Shown here piece by piece: positions 1 to 5,847 of a DNA stretch of 9,423 nt. The DNA is taken from positions 1,355-10,777 of the forward strand of contig PMNJ01000134.1 in the NCBI GenBank assembly GCA_003162595.1. Direction: 5' to 3'. Below the pieces are notes generated by a model. It was not told the DNA's origin, searched no databases, and saw only the letters and a list, made by a program, of their open reading frames with translations. Position 1 is the first letter of the stretch. The number at the start of each line of letters is the position of its first letter. This stretch comes from Bacteroidales bacterium. GTDB lineage: Bacteria > Bacteroidota > Bacteroidia > Bacteroidales > VadinHA17. The position numbers and the translations under genes are program-made.

Positions 1-665
1 AAATTAATATTGGCGGGGTCGATCGGAGTAACAAGACCGTCAGGATCGTTGAAATGCTTCTTCAGAAAATAAAGGATCATGTTTCTCGCTTTCTGATTGA
101 AATGAGGATACATGGTCACCTTTCCGAAAAGGTATTTAAGGTGATGATTATCAATAATTACTGCACCAAGTCCATCCCACAGATTATCAAGGGCAAAAAG
201 GCTTTTTCTTCCCATTGAACGCGACTGATAATCAGGATGAACAAATGACCTGCCAAGTTCCATCAGGTGAGGATAATACTTATGAAGGAATTTATCAGAA
301 AAGTGGAAATATGATGATGATGCGAGCTTGGTAATATCACATTCTGTACATCCTTTTTCAGGGAAATAAAAACGATATCCGCCAATTATCTCCTTGTTTT
401 CAGGATCCCATACTACGAGCTGTTTCTGAGGATCAACTTTTGCGATGTCGAATTCATCAATATCGATCTCTTTCCCGGTTCCGCCTCCTGCATGTCTGAA
501 TGTAAGTTCTCTCACCCGGCCTACTTCGTGCATAAGGGCAGGGGAATTATTATTATCAAACACATAAACCTCATTGTTGCCATTGTTGGTCTTGCGAAGA
601 AGCTTATCACTTGTCAGTTCAGCAATAATCTGATCCTTTGGTAACTGTTCAACAACTGGTTTCAT
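1..665 (-). CDS. glsB: GNAT-fold N-acyltransferase, GlsB/OlsB-like (partial, C-terminus off the left edge)
   Basis: The reading frame is open from an ATG at 665 (reverse strand) to the window edge: 221 full codons plus two bases, with no stop seen. The protein resembles the OlsB/'hemolysin'-type acyltransferases, a GNAT-fold family that moves an acyl chain from acyl-ACP to the amino group of an amino acid. Recognisable segments are VRELTFRHAGGGTG near residues 50-64, the core ELGRSFVHPDYQ at about 136-147 and FGKVTMY at about 180-186. In Bacteroides thetaiotaomicron a protein of this type, GlsB, makes N-acyl-glycine for glycine lipids, and its partner GlsA adds the second acyl chain. A PlsC-type gene lies directly upstream on the same strand, 88 bases away, which supports that pairing. 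The symbol is inferred from family and context. An ornithine-lipid (OlsB) role or another amino-acid substrate remains possible. The protein should be cytoplasmic or membrane-peripheral. Confidence 0.72.
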   Translation of the reverse strand, partial: MKPVVEQLPKDQIIAELTSDKLLRKTNNGNNEVYVFDNNNSPALMHEVGRVRELTFRHAGGGTGKEIDIDEFDIAKVDPQKQLVVWDPENKEIIGGYRFYFPEKGCTECDITKLASSSYFHFSDKFLHKYYPHLMELGRSFVHPDYQSRSMGRKSLFALDNLWDGLGAVIIDNHHLKYLFGKVTMYPHFNQKARNMILYFLKKHFNDPDGLVTPIDPANIN

Positions 666-753
666 CTAATACTGGGGAAATGGGGGTGATATATCTGAAT
701 ACTATTTTCACAAATTCTTGCGCAATTTAATCTTTTTTTTTGTTTAATGGATA
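666..753. other. 88-bp spacer between the two acyltransferase genes
   Basis: AT-rich spacer. Read on the minus strand it begins with a run of A just after the upstream stop codon. I see no convincing hairpin terminator and no clear Bacteroidetes promoter (TTG, about 19 bases, TAnnTTTG), so the two genes may be co-transcribed. The spacing leaves room for a separate weak promoter. Confidence 0.4.
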
Positions 754-1596
754 TCATGAAATAAATGATTCCAGATCATATGTTTTGGATTTTACCCAAT
801 CGGCCCATTCCAAAGCAGATTTTGTCTTATCAAAGGTTTCCCACGGAATCGGCTTGCCAAAAACCAGCCTGATCTCTTTATCCTTTTGTTTGAACATCTC
901 ATCGGCTAAATACAGCATTTCAATATTTGCTTTCAGACCCAGTAGTTTTCTAAAATTGGCAAGATTGTAGAAGAATTTGGAGTTTCGACCTGAGAAAAAT
1001 GCAGGTACAATGTCTCTTTTATGTTGTATTGATTTAGTTATAAAGCTTTTATGCCACTGCAGGTCTTTAATGACATCTCTTTTTTTTCTTGAGCATAGTC
1101 CTGCAGGGAAATAGAGGATCTGACTATCTGAAGAGTATGCTTCCTCAATCATCAGGGCTGCATCTTTTGCCTGGGCACCGTGTTTATTTACGGGAATAAA
1201 AATGCCTGACAGGTTTTTAATATTGGTAAGTATATCATTTACCGGGAATTTAATGTCATGGAAATGTTTCGATAATTCATGGATAAATACCAGCCCGTCA
1301 AGTCCTCCCAGCGGATGATTTGAAACAAATATGAACCTGCCGGATTTTGGAATATTCTCACTTCCGGAAACCCTGAATTTAATTTCAAAGTGTTCTAATC
1401 CGGCAGTTATTAATTCGGAATCCCTCAGGTGACCCCATTTCCCCAGGAATTCATTCAGTTCATCCTGGTGTACGATCCTTTTCAGATAATTTATTACAAA
1501 GCCGGGTATCGCCTTTGAGAGTGCCGGATTTTTTGAATGGAGGACATTTTTAACGTCTATTTTCTGGTTCTCCTTATTTACTGATCCACTATCCAT
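754..1596 (-). CDS. glsA: PlsC-family 1-acyl-glycerol-3-phosphate-type acyltransferase, GlsA/OlsA-like
   Basis: This is a 280-residue lysophospholipid acyltransferase-like protein when started at the ATG at 1596. The open frame extends to a TTG at 1641, adding 15 residues with no conserved look, so ATG is preferred. Motif I is NHPLGGLDG at residues 93-101. Its His and Asp are separated by five residues (H94, D100) instead of the four of the classic HX4D motif, a variant also seen in 'hemolysin'-type acyltransferases. Motif III is FPAGLCSR (163-170), with Ala where PlsC has Glu. VPAFFSGRN (197-205) and FGKPIP near the C-terminus fit the later acyltransferase motifs. There is no clear membrane-spanning helix. 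In Bacteroides, GlsA O-acylates N-acyl-glycine made by GlsB, and the downstream GNAT gene supports the same pair here. A role in phosphatidic acid or ornithine-lipid synthesis cannot be excluded. The gene is transcribed away from the mraZ cluster. Confidence 0.75.
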   Translation of the reverse strand: MDSGSVNKENQKIDVKNVLHSKNPALSKAIPGFVINYLKRIVHQDELNEFLGKWGHLRDSELITAGLEHFEIKFRVSGSENIPKSGRFIFVSNHPLGGLDGLVFIHELSKHFHDIKFPVNDILTNIKNLSGIFIPVNKHGAQAKDAALMIEEAYSSDSQILYFPAGLCSRKKRDVIKDLQWHKSFITKSIQHKRDIVPAFFSGRNSKFFYNLANFRKLLGLKANIEMLYLADEMFKQKDKEIRLVFGKPIPWETFDKTKSALEWADWVKSKTYDLESFIS

Positions 1597-1729
1597 TTTC
1601 CATCTGTTTTTATTAATTGGAGACGGGGTCAAAATTACCAAAAAAATAATAGTCTCGCTTTAAACTGTTTTTGCCCATTCCAAAATATTCCTAAGCTTCT
1701 CCATAAAATCATGAACTCCCCCCTTTTAT

Positions 1730-1756
1730 CCCCCTCTCTACTTTGTAAAGAGGGGG
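1730..1756. repeat. Left hairpin of the inverted-repeat element
   Basis: CCCCCTCT (1730-1737) pairs with AGAGGGGG (1749-1756). After a C/A mismatch, TAC (1739-1741) pairs with GTA (1745-1747), leaving a TTT loop. The stem is 8+3 bp. No T-run follows on the plus strand, so it does not look like an intrinsic terminator. Confidence 0.75.
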
Positions 1757-1783
1757 AAACTAATTGGTTAATTGCATATTACG

Positions 1784-1810
1784 CCTCCTCTCTAAGAATT
1801 AGAGAGGGGG
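1784..1810. repeat. Right hairpin of the inverted-repeat element
   Basis: Bases 1784-1795 pair with 1799-1810 in a 12-bp stem containing one G-T wobble and closed by a GAA loop (1796-1798). The 3' arm continues into the outer G-rich terminal repeat. No T-run follows it on the plus strand. Confidence 0.78.
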
Positions 1811-1927
1811 ACGGGGGGTGAGTGCATGTAAGCTTGAGGCAGAATGAGGCAGTTAAAATAGTTTACGCGAACCAATGTAAAGCATGATTTTCCCTTTCGA
1901 AAAGTTATTAACAAAAAACGAAAAAAT

Positions 1928-1952
1928 GTGGGGTAAAGTGGAGCAAAGTGGA
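1928..1952 (+). promoter_or_regulatory. Putative MraZ operator: three GTGG(G/A) repeats at 10-bp period
   Basis: GTGGG at 1928-1932, GTGGA at 1938-1942 and GTGGA at 1948-1952 are spaced exactly one helical turn apart. The last two copies extend to AAAGTGG, and the first is AATGTGG. The array ends 41 bases before the mraZ start. Known MraZ sites are short direct repeats with a 10-bp period: TGGGN separated by 5 bases in Escherichia coli, and AAAGTG(T/G) boxes in Mycoplasma. The match in sequence, spacing and position makes this a likely autoregulatory site of the whole cluster. Binding itself is inferred. Confidence 0.8.
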
Positions 1953-1970
1953 TATTTTTCTTTATTTTAG
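1953..1970 (+). promoter_or_regulatory. Possible -7 region of the mraZ promoter
   Basis: Two near matches to the Bacteroidetes -7 element TAnnTTTG lie just after the operator: TATTTTTC at 1953-1960 and TATTTTAG at 1963-1970. Neither is exact, and no clear TTG -33 box lies about 19 bases upstream, where the GTGG repeats sit. If either is used, MraZ bound to the repeats would cover the -33 region. This is a weak call. Confidence 0.25.
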
Positions 1971-1993
1971 CCGTTTAATGGAAAAAAGCGAGG

Positions 1994-2461
1994 ATGGCCA
2001 CATTTATAGGTGATTACACGTGTAAAGTTGATGTCAAAGGGAGGATAATACTTCCGGCGGCATTTAAAAAGCAGATGCCGGCTGATGCTCAGGATCATTT
2101 CGTGGTACGCAAGGATATCTTCGAAAACTGTCTTGTCCTCTACGCAATCGAAGATTGGGACAGGCAATTGATAAAGATCAGGAAAAAATTAAATCCGTAT
2201 AACCGCGAGCAAAACATGTTCCTGAGGAATTTTTTTAAAGGAACAGCAGAACTTTCACTTGATAATAATAACCGTATTCTCGTACCGAAAAAATTAATGG
2301 ACCTGATCGGAGCTGACAGGGATGTTGTTCTCGCCGGGCAGGATGGAAGAATTGAGATCTGGGCCGCTGACATTTACGATAAAATTGATATGCCTGCTGA
2401 AGATCTTGCCAACCTTGCGGAGAAATTTTTGGGTGGTAGTTATAATGAGCTTGAAATATAA
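1994..2461 (+). CDS. mraZ: Transcriptional regulator MraZ
   Basis: This 155-residue protein has the normal MraZ length and two SpoVT/AbrB-like swapped-hairpin repeats. The first carries the DNA-binding signature DVKGRIILP (13-21). The second carries LDNNNRILVP (89-98), where the usual Gly-Arg is Asn-Arg. MraZ forms ring-shaped oligomers that bind direct repeats upstream of its own gene and control the division and cell wall cluster. The GTGG array 41 bases upstream fits this. The start ATG at 1994 follows GCGAGG closely and begins with the MATFIGDY type of N-terminus expected of the family. Its TAA stop shares its last base with the rsmH ATG (ATAATG), pointing to translational coupling. Identity is secure; the regulatory effect, repression or activation, cannot be read from the sequence. 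Confidence 0.95.
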   Translation: MATFIGDYTCKVDVKGRIILPAAFKKQMPADAQDHFVVRKDIFENCLVLYAIEDWDRQLIKIRKKLNPYNREQNMFLRNFFKGTAELSLDNNNRILVPKKLMDLIGADRDVVLAGQDGRIEIWAADIYDKIDMPAEDLANLAEKFLGGSYNELEI

Positions 2462-3357
2462 TGGTTTACCATGTTCCCGCACTGCTCAAAGAGAGTATTG
2501 ACGGGCTGAACATACAGCCCGGCGGGATTTATGTCGACGTAACATTCGGAGGAGGAGGGCATTCAATGGAAATTCTTAAACATCTTAAAACGGGTAAACT
2601 TATCGCTTTTGATCAGGATGAGGATGCACGTATAAATACTCCGTCCGATGAAAGGTTCCTTTTTCTTAACCAGAATTTCAGATTTCTGAAAAACAACCTG
2701 CTGTTCAATAACATAAAATCAATAGACGGACTGATTGCTGACCTGGGAGTCTCGTTTCACCAGTTTGATGAACCGGAAAGAGGATTTACTTTCAGACAGG
2801 ATGCTCCACTTGATATGAGGATGAATAAAAATGGGACCGTAACAGCTGCCTATCTTCTTAAAACAATGGACGAGGCATTGTTAGCCGATATTTTTTACAG
2901 GTATGGTGAACTGTCAAATTCAAGAAGGATAGCCAGGGAAATTTTTGTTGCCAGATCTTCAAAACCAATAGAAACTGTCAACGATATTGTCAATACGGTT
3001 GGGAAACTGGCACCCTTCCATCAGGAACATAAATTCTACGCAAAGTTGTTTCAGGCCTTGCGGATTGCAGTCAATCACGAAATAGAATATCTGCAGGAGA
3101 TGCTTGAACAGGCTCTCTCAGTATTGAGTACAGGAGGAAGACTCGTTGTTATAAGTTACCATTCGCTTGAAGACAGACTGGTTAAAAATTTTATGAAAAC
3201 CGGCAATTTTGAAGGAGAAGAGAAAAAGGATTTTTATGGAAATGTAGAAACTCCTTTCAGGATAATAAACAAAAAAGGAACAACACCCGATGATGAAGAG
3301 ATCGCAATAAACAACAGGGCAAGGAGTGCAAGACTCCGGATAGCTGAAAAGATCTGA
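2461..3357 (+). CDS. rsmH: 16S rRNA (cytosine-1402-N4)-methyltransferase RsmH (MraW)
   Basis: This 298-residue cytosolic enzyme uses S-adenosylmethionine to methylate N4 of C1402 in the decoding centre of 16S rRNA. Family landmarks are all present: HVPALLKE at the N-terminus, the SAM-binding loop DVTFGGGGHS (26-35), the acidic FDQDEDA (50-56), ADLGVSFHQFD (93-103), the RGFTFRQDAPLDMRMN segment (107-122), QALRIAVNHEIEYL (198-211), ISYHSLEDRLVK (231-242; Tyr replaces the common Phe) and the C-terminal RARSARLRIAEK (286-297). The length is slightly below the usual 300-320 residues. The start overlaps the mraZ stop by one base and three bases separate its end from the next gene, so it is expressed as part of the cluster. 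Confidence 0.97.
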   Translation: MVYHVPALLKESIDGLNIQPGGIYVDVTFGGGGHSMEILKHLKTGKLIAFDQDEDARINTPSDERFLFLNQNFRFLKNNLLFNNIKSIDGLIADLGVSFHQFDEPERGFTFRQDAPLDMRMNKNGTVTAAYLLKTMDEALLADIFYRYGELSNSRRIAREIFVARSSKPIETVNDIVNTVGKLAPFHQEHKFYAKLFQALRIAVNHEIEYLQEMLEQALSVLSTGGRLVVISYHSLEDRLVKNFMKTGNFEGEEKKDFYGNVETPFRIINKKGTTPDDEEIAINNRARSARLRIAEKI

Positions 3358-3360
3358 CAA

Positions 3361-3732
3361 ATGGAAGAAAATAAAAAGGTTAATAAAGAGAATATTAACA
3401 AGCAGGTTAAGCCCGGGAGTTTCATTAAAGAACTCCTGAGCGGGAGTATGGTCTCTGAAAAGATTATACTTAAAAATCTCGGGTATATTTCACTGATAAC
3501 CTTTCTCACTGCAGTTTACATTGGAAACAGGTTTCATGCTGAAAAAATAACCAGAGAAGAAACAAAGCTTCAAAGAGAGGTCAAAGACCTGAGGGCAGAG
3601 GCATTATCAACTTCAGCAGCTTTGATGTATATCAGTAAGCAGTCTGAAGTATTCAGTATGGTCAGGGAAAAAGGGTTAAACCTCGAAGAGCTGAAAACTC
3701 CACCTTTTAAACTATTGGTTAATAAGAAGTAG
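3361..3732 (+). CDS. ftsL: FtsL-like cell division protein (Bacteroidetes type)
   Basis: This 123-residue bitopic membrane protein sits in the canonical ftsL place between rsmH and ftsI. It has a lysine- and asparagine-rich cytoplasmic tail (about 1-38), a single membrane segment at about 39-57 (NLGYISLITFLTAVYIGNRF) and a periplasmic helix with coiled-coil character at about 62-105. It ends in LKTPPFKLLVNKK, an ending I associate with the Bacteroidetes FtsL_2-type family. FtsL works with FtsB and FtsQ to activate septal peptidoglycan synthesis by FtsW and FtsI. Primary sequence conservation in this family is low, so the call rests on topology, position and overall family look. Such proteins are sometimes labelled hypothetical or, wrongly, as methyltransferases because of their neighbour. 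Gaps of 3 and 5 bases to its neighbours support co-translation. Confidence 0.85.
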   Translation: MEENKKVNKENINKQVKPGSFIKELLSGSMVSEKIILKNLGYISLITFLTAVYIGNRFHAEKITREETKLQREVKDLRAEALSTSAALMYISKQSEVFSMVREKGLNLEELKTPPFKLLVNKK

Positions 3733-3737
3733 AGGAA

Positions 3738-5846
3738 ATGGCAGCAAGGGATGAAATTGTATGGCGCGGTGGATTGGTCTATTTTGCAATTGGACTTCTT
3801 GCGGTAGCTATACTCGTGCGTATTCTTATTCTGCAATATGTTCAGCGGGGCAAATGGGCAGATATGAGTGAAAAATATGTCTTTAAAACTGCTGAGATGA
3901 CTGCAAACAGGGGTGATATACTAACCAGCGATGATCGCCTTCTTGCAAGTTCAGTCCCATATTATACAATTTATATGGACACCCGCAGCAGCGGAATGTT
4001 ATCTGCTACATGGTCGGATGGAATAAATGGATTATCAGCTGGTCTGGCTCAACTCCTGGGCGAAAGGTCAGCTTCAGGATGGAAATCAGTAATAACAGAG
4101 GCCAGGAAAAAGGGCGATCGTTATTTCCTCATACAACGAAAAGTTGACTATGAAAAACTTAAGAAGGTGAAGGAATTGCCAATATTCAGAGAGGGCCAGT
4201 ATAAAGGAGGTATGGTGGCACAGGCTGAAAACAAAAGAATAATGCCTGGTGGCGAACTTGCTGCCCGCACTATAGGTTACCTGAATCTGGGCAGTGAAGG
4301 CAATGAAGTTGGTATTGAGGGTGCATTCGATAAAGATCTGGCAGGCAAAAACGGTGTGGCAGTGAAACAACGACTTACGGGAGGTGACTGGATAACAGTT
4401 GAGGGTCCTAACAGCATCGAATCGAGGGATGGAAATGATGTTGTAACTACTCTCGATCTTGATCTGCAGGATGTAGCATCTACTGCACTCCTGAGTCAGC
4501 TCCGGAAAAATGACGCTGATCATGGCTGCGTGGTTCTAATGGAGGTTTCAACAGGGAATATCAAAGCAATTGCCAATCTGGGTCTTCAAAGCGACGGCGA
4601 TTATCACGAAACATATAATTATGCAGTAGGGGAGAGCTCTGAGCCCGGTTCAACTTTTAAACTGCCTTCTCTTATGGCTGCACTTGAAGATGGTGTTATT
4701 GATACCAGTGATCTGGTAGATACCGGTAACGGAACTGTAAAATTCTACGACAAGATTATCAAGGACACGAAAGCACATGGAATAATTACAGTAAAGCAGG
4801 TGTTTGAAGAATCTTCAAACGTAGGAACCTCCAAACTTATATATGAGCATTACAAAGACAGACCAAAAGATTTCGTGAACCGGCTTTATGCCATGAGATT
4901 GAATAAACCTCTTGATCTTCAGATTAAGGGCGAAGGGGAACCTCTTATCCGGTATCCCGGAGATAAACTATGGTCGGGAGTTTCTTTGCCAATGATGTCA
5001 CATGGTTACGAGGTCCAGCTGACGCCACTACAGATACTCACTTTCTATAATGCCGTAGCCAATGACGGGAAAATGGTACGCCCGCTATTTGTGACTGCGA
5101 TCATGAGAAACGGGAATATTATTAAGAGCTATGATCCCGAGGTCATTATCAATTCGATAGCATCACGTTCCACAATACGAAAAGCTAAAAAAATGATGGA
5201 GGGTGTTGTTGAACGCGGAACAGCAACCAATCTTAAAAATCCTAATTATAAAATAGCTGGAAAAACAGGTACTGCACAGATAGCAAGAAATAAATACGGT
5301 TACAAAAACAACGATCGGGTTTCATACCAGGCCTCATTTGTCGGCTATTTCCCGGCAGAGAATCCTCTTTATTCCTGTATCGTTGTTGTTAATGCTCCTT
5401 CGAACGGAGTTTATTTCGGAAACGTGGTTGCAGGTACAGTATTCAAAGAAATTTCTGATAAGGTTTACGCAACAAGATTTTTCCGGAATTACAATCCTGA
5501 AAATAAAGATGATATAAAACCATCTGCTCCTGATGCCGGTAACGGATACAGGGCCGATATAAATGAAGTGCTTAAAAACCTTGATATAAAGTACCGGCGA
5601 ACTGCTGATGATGAATGGGTTGTTACCCGGGAAAGCGGTGATACTGTAAGTCTGGCCGGTTTGAAGATGCAACCCGGTCTTGTTCCTGATGTGAGAGGAA
5701 TGAGTCTGCGCGATGCAATCTATCTCCTTGAGAACAAAGGGTTAAGAGTAAAAATAAGCGGTAAAGGAAAGGTGCTGAGACAATCACCTGAACATGGTGC
5801 AAGGTACAATGAAGAAACAGTCGTTTCTCTCGAAATGAATATGTGA
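3738..5846 (+). CDS. ftsI: Division-specific peptidoglycan transpeptidase FtsI (PBP2x/PBP3-like) with C-terminal PASTA domain
   Basis: This 702-residue class B penicillin-binding protein cross-links septal peptidoglycan in the periplasm and partners with FtsW. It has an N-terminal membrane anchor (about 12-34), a dimerisation/pedestal domain starting with NRGDILTSDDRLLASS (57-72), and a transpeptidase domain. The active-site motifs are intact: S305-T-F-K308 with the nucleophilic serine, S359-S-N361, and K509-T-G-T. A C-terminal PASTA domain (about 646-702, beginning PGLVPDVRGMSLRDA) follows a linker. E. coli FtsI lacks such a domain; Gram-positive PBP2x/SpoVD have it, and Bacteroidetes FtsI commonly carries one. 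The start ATG follows AGAGGAA, a short purine-rich sequence. One base separates its stop from murE. I see no disruption. Confidence 0.95.
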   Translation: MAARDEIVWRGGLVYFAIGLLAVAILVRILILQYVQRGKWADMSEKYVFKTAEMTANRGDILTSDDRLLASSVPYYTIYMDTRSSGMLSATWSDGINGLSAGLAQLLGERSASGWKSVITEARKKGDRYFLIQRKVDYEKLKKVKELPIFREGQYKGGMVAQAENKRIMPGGELAARTIGYLNLGSEGNEVGIEGAFDKDLAGKNGVAVKQRLTGGDWITVEGPNSIESRDGNDVVTTLDLDLQDVASTALLSQLRKNDADHGCVVLMEVSTGNIKAIANLGLQSDGDYHETYNYAVGESSEPGSTFKLPSLMAALEDGVIDTSDLVDTGNGTVKFYDKIIKDTKAHGIITVKQVFEESSNVGTSKLIYEHYKDRPKDFVNRLYAMRLNKPLDLQIKGEGEPLIRYPGDKLWSGVSLPMMSHGYEVQLTPLQILTFYNAVANDGKMVRPLFVTAIMRNGNIIKSYDPEVIINSIASRSTIRKAKKMMEGVVERGTATNLKNPNYKIAGKTGTAQIARNKYGYKNNDRVSYQASFVGYFPAENPLYSCIVVVNAPSNGVYFGNVVAGTVFKEISDKVYATRFFRNYNPENKDDIKPSAPDAGNGYRADINEVLKNLDIKYRRTADDEWVVTRESGDTVSLAGLKMQPGLVPDVRGMSLRDAIYLLENKGLRVKISGKGKVLRQSPEHGARYNEETVVSLEMNM

Positions 5847-5847
5847 A

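Larger units (their letters stand above)
1715..1823. repeat. Inverted-repeat element, MITE-like, built of two GC-rich hairpins
   Basis: The ends form an imperfect terminal inverted repeat of about 23 bases. The left end reads ACTC, six C, a T-rich step, then TCCCCCTCTCTA up to 1740. The right end (1800-1823), reverse-complemented, reads ACTCA, six C, G, then TCCCCCTCTCTA. Each end also closes into its own local hairpin with an inner copy of the C-rich/G-rich arm. No ORF lies inside, so if mobile it would depend on a transposase in trans. The base composition (runs of C and G) is unlike the AT-rich flanks. I recall similar C-rich/G-rich palindromes scattered in Bacteroidetes genomes, but copy number cannot be judged from one window. 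Confidence 0.65.
1597..1993. other. Divergent intergenic region between glsA-like gene and mraZ
   Basis: About 400 bases with no credible gene. It must hold promoters for both directions. It contains the double-hairpin inverted-repeat element at 1715-1823 and the GTGG repeat array at 1928-1952. Because both flanking genes start here, the hairpins are not needed as terminators for either one. I found no exact Bacteroidetes promoter consensus (TAnnTTTG) on either strand. A TTG-started N-terminal extension of the glsA-like gene would reach into it as far as 1641. Confidence 0.7.

Noticed and set aside
666..753. Possible terminator or promoter between the two acyltransferase genes
   Set aside because: Only an A/T run is visible. 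There is no stem and no consensus promoter, so no separate site is called.
740..970. Plus-strand open frame of 76 codons over the end of the glsA-like gene
   Set aside because: It is antisense to a well-supported acyltransferase and has no family features.
1597..1641. A TTG-initiated N-terminal extension (15 residues) of the glsA-like gene
   Set aside because: The added residues show no family character, TTG is a rare start, and an ATG is available at 1596. The longer form is kept only as an alternative.
1715..1823. Hairpins as intrinsic terminators or a CRISPR array
   Set aside because: Both neighbours start in this region so nothing ends here, no T-run follows the stems on the plus strand, and there are no regular repeat-spacer units.
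1978..2013. Short ATG-led frame of 11 codons overlapping the mraZ start in another frame
   Set aside because: It could be a leader peptide, but it is so short that chance explains it, and there is no ribosome-binding or regulatory feature to support it.
1967..2482. Three minus-strand open frames opposite mraZ and the rsmH start
   Set aside because: They are shadows of well-supported plus-strand genes, with no recognisable domains.
4086..4523. 145-codon minus-strand open frame inside ftsI
   Set aside because: It lies entirely opposite the conserved FtsI coding sequence, and its translation looks like antisense noise.
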